From: Lepidodermella squamata | Taxonomy: Eukaryota > Gastrotricha | Direction of reading: 5' to 3' | Length of the DNA: 64,000 bases | Assembly (NCBI GenBank): GCA_047495785.1 | Contig: JBLDXI010000013.1 | Coordinates: 3,720,001-3,784,000, forward strand | Part shown: piece by piece, positions 55,865-64,000 of the stretch | Position numbering within the stretch: position 1 is the first letter of the stretch | Layout of the letters: each line of letters starts with the position of its first letter | Notes under the pieces: generated by a model | Database searches by the model: none | Seen by the model: only the letters and a program-made list of their open reading frames with translations | What the model was told of the DNA's origin: nothing | Program-made: the position numbers and the translations under genes

Positions 55865-57679
55865 TCATAATTCGCACTCGGAAGATGAAGAAACATCTGT
55901 CTGAGCAGGCTCCAACAAATCCAACTTGATATTCAACGATTCAATAACAAATTTAATTTCATCGAAAATGTCCAACAAACAAACAGCGTCTATTGCCCCG
56001 TATATAATCTGAGCTCGATCTAACGGCCGTCGATTCCAGTTAGATTTGCGCACCCGTTTAGAAATGCGCCGGCCCAAAAAACGCTGGGCAAGTTCGGTCA
56101 AACTACCGGGAGCATTGCAAGCGGCAACATCGAGAATAACACCGGAATTTTTCAGCTTTACTTGGCCAGAATTAGCGAGGCGTAAATTTGTCCACAGTCG
56201 AGGCGCCACAATTTTCAAATCAACGGTATTCAACAGTTCAAAATTTCGAAAGTGATCGGGAAAAGAGGTTTTCAGCATAGTTGCATCGGATTTGAAGTCG
56301 AAGGTGACTTTTTGCACTTTTTCGGAAGAGAACATGTCTAGCAGAAGTTGCCAGTCATTTGGCTCCAGTTTATCGCTCAGAGTTACGAAATCGACTAAAT
56401 AAGCTCGATCTCGAAGACCGAGCTGCAAAATCGAAACAAGCTGCTTCTGGCCGGGTAGAGGTATACACGGCCACTCTGAATCAATCCCAACTACAGAGGC
56501 TGAATTGAGAATATAGAGTAGAGCTTCACGAAATTCAGTCACGTTCGATAGCAGATGAATTGAATTTTCAGGCAAAGGATACTCGTAAACTGGCAGTGTA
56601 TAATCAGCCTTTGAAGGGCTTAAAATACGCTTGGTCTTTTCGTTACAATGTGAATCGCCAACGACCGAATTCAAGCCGAAAATGTTCGCCCAATAATGAG
56701 CTTCTTCGCACATGTTTTCATCACTCAACGATTTGATAAGAAATTCACGGCACCGAGGTTCAATCTCGCAATAGGCGGCAATCAGCTCTCGAAACGTCGC
56801 CAAATCCATCTCGCTGTGCTCTTCAAAGGCCATTCCAATGAGGTAAGTTATTTTCTTGCGGATTTCAGCGAACGCGACATTGGGGCATATTTTCTGAGGT
56901 ATATTCATCAAACGGCACAGTTCGGCCGCGCTCGACTCGAATGAATCCAAGGTGAATTGGTTAGTGGAAAGCTCAGTTTGAATTAAAGCACTTCTCTCGT
57001 GATTATGCATTCCGACAAAAGAGTCCAAATAAGAAAATATAGCAGAAGTTCCCTCTGTTTCTTGGTTAATCATCAACAATTTTTTCGCAATTTTGACCTT
57101 GCCTTTGCAAATCAGCAACAAAACTAGGCAATTTAATGATTTCTTGTCAAGTTCGAGATGCATTTCGGTCAATTTCTCGCTCATCTTCTCCAGGATATTG
57201 GAAACCGCTACGTAATTGTCATGCTTTAGTAGCTCGGATACCTTTCCCGAAATATCACGGAGGCCTTTCTCATCAACATAAGTGGATAACCGGAAAGCAG
57301 CACTTATTACAGAGAAATTAGCCGCGTTGTTCCTCAAAGCAAGATTCAAAGCTCTGTCGACGATCTCGGGTGAGACATAGCGACTGAATCGAATAGACCA
57401 CAAATCAACGCCGTGATGAGTAATTTTATCTCGCTGGATGGTAAATTGCTGCCAGATAATAAACCGAGTCCATATTAAATTTTCTAATTCTTGAACGCAG
57501 CCATGTAGAAAGTGGACAATGTCAATTATCGAGGAAAATGGATTCAGGCTCTTGGAAAATAAATCTTGCAGGAGATTAGCGATCTTTTCTTTGAAGTCGG
57601 GATCTTGCTGCAGCCAAGCTTTCTCGATTAATCCGGCCAACGCTCTCGCATCATCATTAGACTTTTCATTAGAGCTCAT
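55865..57679 (-). CDS. MUT-7-like 3'-5' exonuclease, paralogue 4
   Basis: Intronless, 604 aa. Same layout as paralogue 3: helical N-terminus with FEEHSEMDLATFRELI, then VGIDSEWPCIPLPGQ, FDFKSDATML and IYGAIDAVCLLDIF. The DEDDy set is intact, although Ala-Ala is replaced by Gly-Ala in motif III. The MYRMSNW motif of the relatives is RVRKSNW here, the most diverged version. It ends in an acidic tail (SSSSECEL). Starts 53 bp downstream of the stop of paralogue 5. Confidence 0.84.
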   Translation of the reverse strand: MSSNEKSNDDARALAGLIEKAWLQQDPDFKEKIANLLQDLFSKSLNPFSSIIDIVHFLHGCVQELENLIWTRFIIWQQFTIQRDKITHHGVDLWSIRFSRYVSPEIVDRALNLALRNNAANFSVISAAFRLSTYVDEKGLRDISGKVSELLKHDNYVAVSNILEKMSEKLTEMHLELDKKSLNCLVLLLICKGKVKIAKKLLMINQETEGTSAIFSYLDSFVGMHNHERSALIQTELSTNQFTLDSFESSAAELCRLMNIPQKICPNVAFAEIRKKITYLIGMAFEEHSEMDLATFRELIAAYCEIEPRCREFLIKSLSDENMCEEAHYWANIFGLNSVVGDSHCNEKTKRILSPSKADYTLPVYEYPLPENSIHLLSNVTEFREALLYILNSASVVGIDSEWPCIPLPGQKQLVSILQLGLRDRAYLVDFVTLSDKLEPNDWQLLLDMFSSEKVQKVTFDFKSDATMLKTSFPDHFRNFELLNTVDLKIVAPRLWTNLRLANSGQVKLKNSGVILDVAACNAPGSLTELAQRFLGRRISKRVRKSNWNRRPLDRAQIIYGAIDAVCLLDIFDEIKFVIESLNIKLDLLEPAQTDVSSSSECEL

Positions 57680-57732
57680 TAATTTTTGTTAAAATGATCT
57701 AGCGAAAAAAATAAAAAATAAAAATTAAGAAA

Positions 57733-60117
57733 TTAATACTCATCCTCGAGCTCTTTCTCAGTCAATAACAAAATCATGTTAGTTGCAGCACGATTTTTCG
57801 CATCATGCTTAGAAGCCCCGACGCCTTTAGTTTCTAATAACAATTCACCAGATGAAGTCGAATGCAAGCGGCAAATAGTCTCGAACGGAGGTTCGTCATC
57901 AGAGCGACCAGGCTTGATAACATCTTCGTATGTAGCGTGGCCACGATCAGGCAGGTGAGCAGAAACTTGATGCAGACGCTGAATTGGATTTTTAATAACA
58001 AAATTTTCATCAATCTTTGTAGCATCAACACGAGTGCCGAGCCTGAGAGCGAGGAATTCAATCTGATCTCGGAGTGAACCAGTTGGAACTGAAATCAACT
58101 TGTCCGATTGTTCCTCGTTGATACAGGATGTTATGATTATGCAGTCGTTTAAATTTGCTTTTTCTTCCAAATCAGTGATATCGCATTGTTTTGGTATGAT
58201 TGAAACATCAAATCCAATCCGTCTCAAGCAAAGACCAAGGTCAACCAAGACAGCATCACAAAGAAGGTGGAACTTGGAATAATCAGCTGAAACGTCATCT
58301 TTCACATTATTCGTATTTTCCACATTCAAATTGCAAGCAGAGATGAGAAAAGACATTGAGCGATATATTTCTAACAAGCAATACGCGTCGATCGCAGCGT
58401 AGAGTACTTGGCCTTCATTCAATGGCCGTCGCCTCCAGTTTGATAATCTGTACATTTTGTTTATTCGTTTTCCAATGAAAATTCGTGCGACATCGGATAA
58501 ACTTGACGGGACTTCCGCAGTCTTAACGTTGAACGATAAGTTGTTTTCCAGCTGAATAATCGGATGATTAGCCGCTCTTAATAGTTTCCATAATCTGACA
58601 GTTAGGCTCTCGAAGTCAACCAGGTTAACAATTTGAACGCCATCCATTTGCGGAAACGATTCAAGCAAAGCGGAGACATCGGACTCAAATCCAAACGTCA
58701 ACTTCTTTATTTTAGGAGAAGAAAACAACTCTTTCAGCAAGCTCCAGTCGCTTTCATTAAATTCAGCCGATAATTGATCCATATCGAGAAGAAAAACGCG
58801 ATCAGAGACTGCAAGTTGGAGAATAGATATTTTTGATTTGCTGCCAAGTTGGCACATTGCGGGCCATTCGGAATCAATGCCAATCAGTAAGTCATGCTCG
58901 GTCAGTTTGTCAGCTTCAGATAGAAGGCAATCAAGAGTACGCTGGAAATCTGCTCTCGAGCTCACAACTTTTACACATTGGCGAGGGATCGGCAGCGCGT
59001 AAAATTGAGAACTGGCAATGCTTTCATTCATCTTATTTCTATCGCTGAGGTAGTTTTTGCTGTTATCATGAGTTAAAAGGCAAGTTTCGATATTAGGAGG
59101 CAATTTCTCCATATCCTTCGCAAATTGCAAGAAGTAACGAGCTTCATTGGGAAGACCGTGAGAAGATAGGTAAGAAATAACCCATGATAGAAAACTAAGA
59201 TGATCATTCGCTAAAAGTAAAATGAACTCGTGAAAAGAATCAACGTCCATTTCGGCTTCAACGCCAAATGCTGCGCGTACCATGAACAGAGTCATTTCCT
59301 TTAGGTAAATCAAAACGACGTTGGGGCAGCAGTCAGGTAAAATATTCAAATCGGCTATAATACCGGATAAGATAGTGAACATTGAAGAGTGGGAATAGAC
59401 AAGCTTAGCTGGAGACGCGAGAATGTCAGAAGTGAATGGATCAGAGTCTTCCGAAATTTCAGGAATCACAAGAGCATCTAGCGATGACATGAGGTTAATA
59501 ATTTTCATTGGAGAATTCATAGATTTTAAAATAGCTTTCAGCAAATGTCCCTCCTTTTTGCTTATCAAGAATAGCGACAGATTCTTTAGCTGATCATCGC
59601 TAAGAATGTCACACAGCTGGAATTTATCAGCACCCAAGTGATCAATCATAGCAGCAGCAGCTCGGAAATTGTTCTCGCTGATCAATTGAGACAGTTTTGC
59701 AGAAAATATAAGTGAGATTGGACGATCACGGCAGTGTTCCTTGAACTTGAAAGTGTTAGACGCAGTAGAAAAATACCGCATTTTGTTCTTGAAAGATAAT
59801 TCAACAGCACGCAGCAATTGTTCGCCAGATAGAAGGTCACTCATAACGTTGTTTTGGTTCGTCGAAGCAGATACAGATTCCAGCTTCTTCGTGAATTGAT
59901 GCCAAGCATAATCTGTGACCTTTTCCCAGTATCTTATAGGTTCCGTGGCAAGGTGGTCAATAAGGTTCAAAAACGCCTCGGCTGGATTAGCAGCTTCTTC
60001 AAAGTAACGATCAAGAAAATGTAGAACGGCTTCCTTGCTATTAATTTCGTTTGTCCGCTCTCTCAAAATCAAATCAAGGTTCAACACCAATGCCGTGACA
60101 TCGGAAACACAGGACAT
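57733..60117 (-). CDS. mut-7: MUT-7-like exonuclease with Mut7-C and dsRNA-binding-like domain, paralogue 5
   Basis: Intronless, 794 aa, the most complete member of the cluster. Order: helical N-terminus with FGVEAEMDVDSFHEFI (about 1-370), DEDDy exonuclease (IGIDSEW, FGFESDVSALL, LYAAIDAYCLLEIY, about 410-595), Mut7-C-like segment (LLCDAVLVDLGLCLRRIGFDV...EFLALRLGTRVD, with the first Asp retained), and a dsRBD-like end (ETICRLHSTSSGELLLETKG, then GASKHDAKNRAATNMILLL). Classic MUT-7/EXD3 proteins have exonuclease plus Mut7-C; I know of no dsRBD in them. Likely role is RNA processing in silencing. As the first gene of the cluster it should carry the promoter, in the spacer shared with BOP1. 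Confidence 0.86.
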   Translation of the reverse strand: MSCVSDVTALVLNLDLILRERTNEINSKEAVLHFLDRYFEEAANPAEAFLNLIDHLATEPIRYWEKVTDYAWHQFTKKLESVSASTNQNNVMSDLLSGEQLLRAVELSFKNKMRYFSTASNTFKFKEHCRDRPISLIFSAKLSQLISENNFRAAAAMIDHLGADKFQLCDILSDDQLKNLSLFLISKKEGHLLKAILKSMNSPMKIINLMSSLDALVIPEISEDSDPFTSDILASPAKLVYSHSSMFTILSGIIADLNILPDCCPNVVLIYLKEMTLFMVRAAFGVEAEMDVDSFHEFILLLANDHLSFLSWVISYLSSHGLPNEARYFLQFAKDMEKLPPNIETCLLTHDNSKNYLSDRNKMNESIASSQFYALPIPRQCVKVVSSRADFQRTLDCLLSEADKLTEHDLLIGIDSEWPAMCQLGSKSKISILQLAVSDRVFLLDMDQLSAEFNESDWSLLKELFSSPKIKKLTFGFESDVSALLESFPQMDGVQIVNLVDFESLTVRLWKLLRAANHPIIQLENNLSFNVKTAEVPSSLSDVARIFIGKRINKMYRLSNWRRRPLNEGQVLYAAIDAYCLLEIYRSMSFLISACNLNVENTNNVKDDVSADYSKFHLLCDAVLVDLGLCLRRIGFDVSIIPKQCDITDLEEKANLNDCIIITSCINEEQSDKLISVPTGSLRDQIEFLALRLGTRVDATKIDENFVIKNPIQRLHQVSAHLPDRGHATYEDVIKPGRSDDEPPFETICRLHSTSSGELLLETKGVGASKHDAKNRAATNMILLLTEKELEDEY

Positions 60118-61508
60118 TTCAGATTAAAAACGAGGTTGAATCTATGAAGAACGATAAAACTTCACAAACTTGGGACTTGATGAACTGGCTTATGAATATA
60201 GCATGGCAGATGCTTTGAATTATCATCTCACTTGAATCACTTGCGTGCATACGCATTAGCTATGTCTACCATCCACCCGACTCGAGTGCAGTTGGCGTAA
60301 AACCATGAGAAAAGGCTACCGCAGACCGGCAAACAAGCACGCGTTGCTACATATAAAAAATTTCGGCACCTTGCTAGCGAATTCAACTTATTGATTCGGT
60401 TAGCAAGATGACAGATTGGTATATTTTATGAATTGCAAAGTTTTTCACGCTAAATAAAAGCAGCATTGCGCGCGCGTCCATCACGTCGCGTCAATGATCG
60501 GCCTCTCTGCATTCCTCGCGAGTTCGCGAGCCGCTGAGTTGGTCCTAGGATCTGGATGCTTAGGCGCGCCTTTGTTCCGCAGAACGAAAGTGAACTCTAA
60601 AAGATATTTAGCCATTTCCATTTTAGTCATATGGAGGCACCTCCGTTTTATTAATGAGATTCCTTCAAGGAGGCACAGGGCACAGTATCCTTGATGACCA
60701 GCTGAGAGTTGTCGTTTTAGTGGCGCGGCGGAATTCAGTCTCAAACGTATTTATAATAATAATAATAATAATAATAATAATTTTATTTCCAAAACAAAGT
60801 TTTGAGGACGGAAAGGGTACGCAGACCGCTTACATCGGCCCTTTTATTCAGTATTTGGCAGAAGACTTAAGATTCAGTGTAACCAGTGTCTTATAAAAAA
60901 TTTGAATCTCATTCGCGTTCCTCGTAGTGGGAAGTAGGAGTCGGCGCTTTTCTCTTTTCTAGCTCTCTTCCAGCTGGTGATGCCTCCTCTATCTTTCTTC
61001 TGCGCCCACTATTGACGTGTTTATAGTAACGAGTTGTTTTTGTTGACCTGCCATGAAATCTTGGACGCCAATCTCAAAAATTGTAGGTCCGTGGTACTCC
61101 CATTTCTCAGTTCTTTGAGGAAGTTTGCAGCAGGCATCCCTTGAAAGCCAGACAAAATCATATGGGATAAGTAGGAGTGCAATTTATGTACGTTACTGTT
61201 ACTAATCGAGTGGCAATTTTGTCATCACGATGAGCTTGTGCTCAAAAACCAATCATGCGGGAGGAGTTGATTAGTTGAAGTAAAATATCGCGGATTCCAT
61301 GAAAACAATAGTGGGAAATACTTATTCGAGGTCTGTGTTTTTCCTTTTTCAGTAGCTGTGTGACATCGTATCCCATCGTTCACATCTACAATTTTTGGTT
61401 TCTGTTGCCCTAACATCATGGTATAGATTTTTTCCGCAGCTTTTGGAGATATACATATGAGTTCAATAAGCCCTGATTTATTTTATTTTATCACGTTAGA
61501 GTCTTTTA
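60118..61508. other. 1.4-kb divergent intergenic region
   Basis: It lies between the start of the exonuclease cluster (minus) and BOP1 (plus), so it should carry both promoters. It contains the AAT microsatellite. The minus frame at 60481-60744 has no motif and is not called. Confidence 0.5.
60751..60782. repeat. (AAT)n microsatellite
   Basis: About ten consecutive AAT/ATA triplets in the spacer upstream of BOP1. Confidence 0.85.
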
Positions 61509-63973
61509 ATGAAATCGGAAACAAAAATGAAGACTGTTTCGAGTAGGCGAAATTCTCGCAAACAAGTCGTGTCTGAAGTCGACGAGCAACAGGAAAATAT
61601 AAAATCATTTGACGAAAACCTTTCTGATGTTTCGTTGGAATCATGCAAGAGCGAAGATGACGACTGGGTCGACCGCGAAGAAAAGCAGGTTAGCTCTGCG
61701 GATAGCGGAGCTGTCTTATCCAAGAAATCTCCAGTAAAGCGATACGTGAAACAATCTCCTCGGAAAGATGAATATGAATACGATTCTTCGGATGAAGAGG
61801 TAGGTATTATTAGTCCCAATGACCCAAACACAATTTATTAATGCTCATTTGCTATCCAGGACATCCGAAATACCGTAGGAAACATTCCTCTTCAATGGTA
61901 TAAAACTTACGACCACATCGGTTACGACTGGTCCGGAAAGCGTATCCTCAAACCGAAATCGGCCGATGGAAGTTCGCTTAGCCGCGATCTTATCGATATT
62001 TTCATTTCCCGCATGGACGACCCGAACTTTTCACGAACTGTCATTGATCCCCAGACAGGTCAGGAAGTTACGCTATCCGATAAGGATCTCGAGCTCGTGC
62101 GAAATATTCAGCGAGGGAACTATCCAGATCTTAGTCACGACCCCTATGAGCCCTGGGTTGATTTGTATTCGCACGAAGTTGAGCAATTTCCAGCTGTCGA
62201 TGTTCCACCTAGCAAGCGTAGTTTCTTGCCATCTTTGGCGGACCGTGTCAAAATTGGCCGAATGGTTCATTCTATTAAAATGGGTTGGATGAAACCCCGA
62301 GGCGCCAAGCCGTTGTTTGCAACTGATCAGCAAGAGAAGTACTATTTGATGTGGCGTGACGGCGAGGAACCGGAAACCAACAAACACTACAAAACTCGCA
62401 TTCCAGCTCCGAAATTGCCGTTACCGCCCACGACTGAGTCTTACAACCCACCTGCTGAACACTTGTGGACACCTGAGGAGAAGGCGAAGTGGGAGAAAAC
62501 CGACCCAGAAGATCGTCGTCAAAATTACGTGCCTCAAAAATATAACTCGCTACGTCAAGTGCCGGCCTTCTCTCAGTTTATCCAAGAGCGCTTCCAACGC
62601 TGTCTTGATCTGTATTTGTGCCCACGTGCTACGAAAAATAAGACTCCAATTGATAATCCTGAGGATTTGTTGCCGAAATTGCCTCGACCCCGTGACCTGG
62701 AACCTTTCCCGAAAACAGTCAGTGTTACCTACACAGGTCACACGTCACTTGTTCGATCTGTCTCGCTCGATTACAGCGGTCAGTGGTTGGTATCTGGATC
62801 AGATGATGGCACAGTTCGTTTCTGGGAAGTTTCAACTGGACGTTGTATGCGAACTGTCACGTTAGCAAGCGGCAGTCCTGTTAAACAAGTGGCATACAAC
62901 CCGAATCCTCAACTTACCTTAGTTGCTGCTGTCGTGTAAGTTTTTAATCATAATCATTCATCTGATCGAAATTTTGGACTTTGCCTTTCCTGGTTAAGCG
63001 CAGGAAATGCCATCAAAAATGAGATAACTCCCACTGTTTTTTGTTGTTGTGCTTAAATCTTATCTCATCGGATGCTTTGCTGATTACTAATTATTCTAAG
63101 TGCGTGTCTGTTTATTCGTATAGCGGTAACGAGTTGGTGCTAATCAACGCGGGATTAGGAGATAAGGTGCTAGTCGAGGCGACCGCCTCGCTGTTTTCTG
63201 ATATCTCTCCATCGAAACCAGTTGTAGTCGAGGGAAACAACGCAAATGTAAAATGGAGCGTCCCTAAATCGTCGGCGAGTAGCGGCGGGGCTATTCTCAT
63301 GCGAATCGAGCACCAAAAAGAGATCGGACGTGTCGATTGGCATGCTAAGGGCGACTATTTCGTCGTAGCTATGCCCCAAGGCCTAAGTCAGTCGGTCTAC
63401 GTTCATCAAATGTCGAAACGGCGAACGCAGAACCCGTTCAAAAAGGCGAAGGGCATTGTTGGAAGTGCTTTATTCCACCCGACTAGGCCGCAACTGTTTG
63501 TGGTCACCCAGCAATCGATCCGGATCTATGATTTGTTGAAACAGCAGCTGTTGCGTAAATTAACTGCGAATTGCAAATGGATTTCTTCGGCCGAAATTCA
63601 CCCGAGTTCTGGCGATCACGTTTTAATTGGCAGCTACGATTGCCGGTTGAACTGGTTCGATTTGAACTTATCACCCAGGCCGTATCGAATGATTCGACCT
63701 CACCAATCTGCTGTTCGGCGTGTAACTTTCCACAAAAGGTACCCACTTTTTGCGTCGTGCTCTGACGACGGGTCGATTTTGGTCAGTCATGCGACTGTGG
63801 ATGATGATTTGCTCACAAATGCGACGATTGTTCCTTTACGAGTGCTGCGAAATGGTCACGATGTTGCGTCGGATAAGCATAATGGCTTAGGTGTGCTGGA
63901 TTGCGTCTTCCACCCCACACAACCGTGGTTGATTTCGAGCGGAGCTGACGGCAAAATTTGCCTGTGGACTTGA
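61509..63973 (+). CDS. bop1: ribosome biogenesis protein BOP1
   Basis: Exons 61509-61799, 61860-62935 and 63124-63973 give 738 aa, close to the human length of about 746. The acidic N-terminus (DDDWVDREE, YEYDSSDEE) is followed by the BOP1 N-terminal domain, from NIPLQWYKTYDHIGYDWSGK to YNSLRQVPAFSQFIQERFQRCLDLYLCPR, and then C-terminal WD40 repeats (YTGHTSLVRSVSLDYSGQWLVSGSDDGTVRFWE ... ISSGADGKICLWT). With PES1 and WDR12 it forms the PeBoW complex in the nucleolus, needed for 27S/32S pre-rRNA processing and 60S subunit formation. The gene is complete at both ends. Confidence 0.95.
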
Positions 63974-64000
63974 GAAAAGTCTCGCGCTGAGAAAAATTGT

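Noticed and set aside
60481-60744. 87-codon minus frame between the exonuclease cluster and BOP1
   Set aside because: No motif or start context; it lies in promoter DNA next to a microsatellite.
62356-62865. 169-codon frame within BOP1
   Set aside because: Shifted-frame shadow of the conserved BOP1 coding exon.

Overview
This window is animal nuclear DNA. It has many short spliceosomal introns (mostly about 45-70 nt, GT...AG, often a pyrimidine run before the acceptor), a nuclear tRNA gene with A and B boxes, TATA boxes, and animal-specific families: TRPC channels, a GABA-B-type receptor, EB modules, a BAR-domain CIBAR1/FAM92 protein and MUT-7-like exonucleases. Compact introns, 50-170 bp gaps between co-oriented genes, an expanded MUT-7-like family and an EB protein suggest a small-genome ecdysozoan, most likely a nematode. 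That placement is inference. No prokaryotic operon, CRISPR array or complete virus or transposon was seen.

Region by region. 0.6-5.9 kb: five tandem minus-strand genes for a four-helix membrane protein family that I cannot match to a named family. It is recognised by a Cys-rich G-C-A-N-x-x-G-C-A-N-I motif and by a middle exon of exactly 147 nt. The second gene is a chimera made by a very recent 1158-bp tandem duplication. 8.1-15.4 kb: three near-identical 95-aa secreted PAN/apple-like genes, each with a TATA box at a fixed distance, inside a block duplicated together with another member of the membrane family. One linked copy of that member is a frameshifted pseudogene and one is intact. Decayed non-LTR reverse transcriptase fragments lie in the same block. 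16.2-19.1 kb: an eight-exon class C (GABA-B-like) GPCR. 20.8-23.6 kb: a predicted CARD, degenerate NB-ARC, ankyrin and C-terminal membrane-anchor protein. 23.7-24.5 kb: a divergent member of the four-helix family. 25.1-28.5 kb: a six-exon secreted EB-module protein with a GPI-like tail. 28.7-32.3 kb: two tandem N4BP1/KHNYN/Regnase-type NYN ribonuclease genes. 34.0-44.9 kb: two tandem TRPC-type channel genes. 45.9-60.1 kb: a closely spaced minus-strand cluster of five MUT-7-like 3'-5' exonuclease genes followed by a CIBAR1/FAM92-like gene. A tRNA-Thr gene and a decayed plus-strand coding region lie in introns of the last gene. 61.5-64.0 kb: BOP1, divergently oriented from the exonuclease cluster.

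The functional theme is RNA metabolism and silencing (seven nuclease genes within about 32 kb) next to sensory/signalling receptors and rapidly duplicating small secreted or membrane proteins. The most interesting points are the MUT-7-like proteins that join exonuclease, Mut7-C and a dsRNA-binding-like domain, the operon-like packing of that cluster, the CARD/NB-ARC/ankyrin/tail-anchor architecture, and the new four-helix membrane family with its chimeric gene. Exon joins below were checked by hand for GT...AG borders and reading-frame continuity. Domain assignments rest on recognised motifs, not on database searches.
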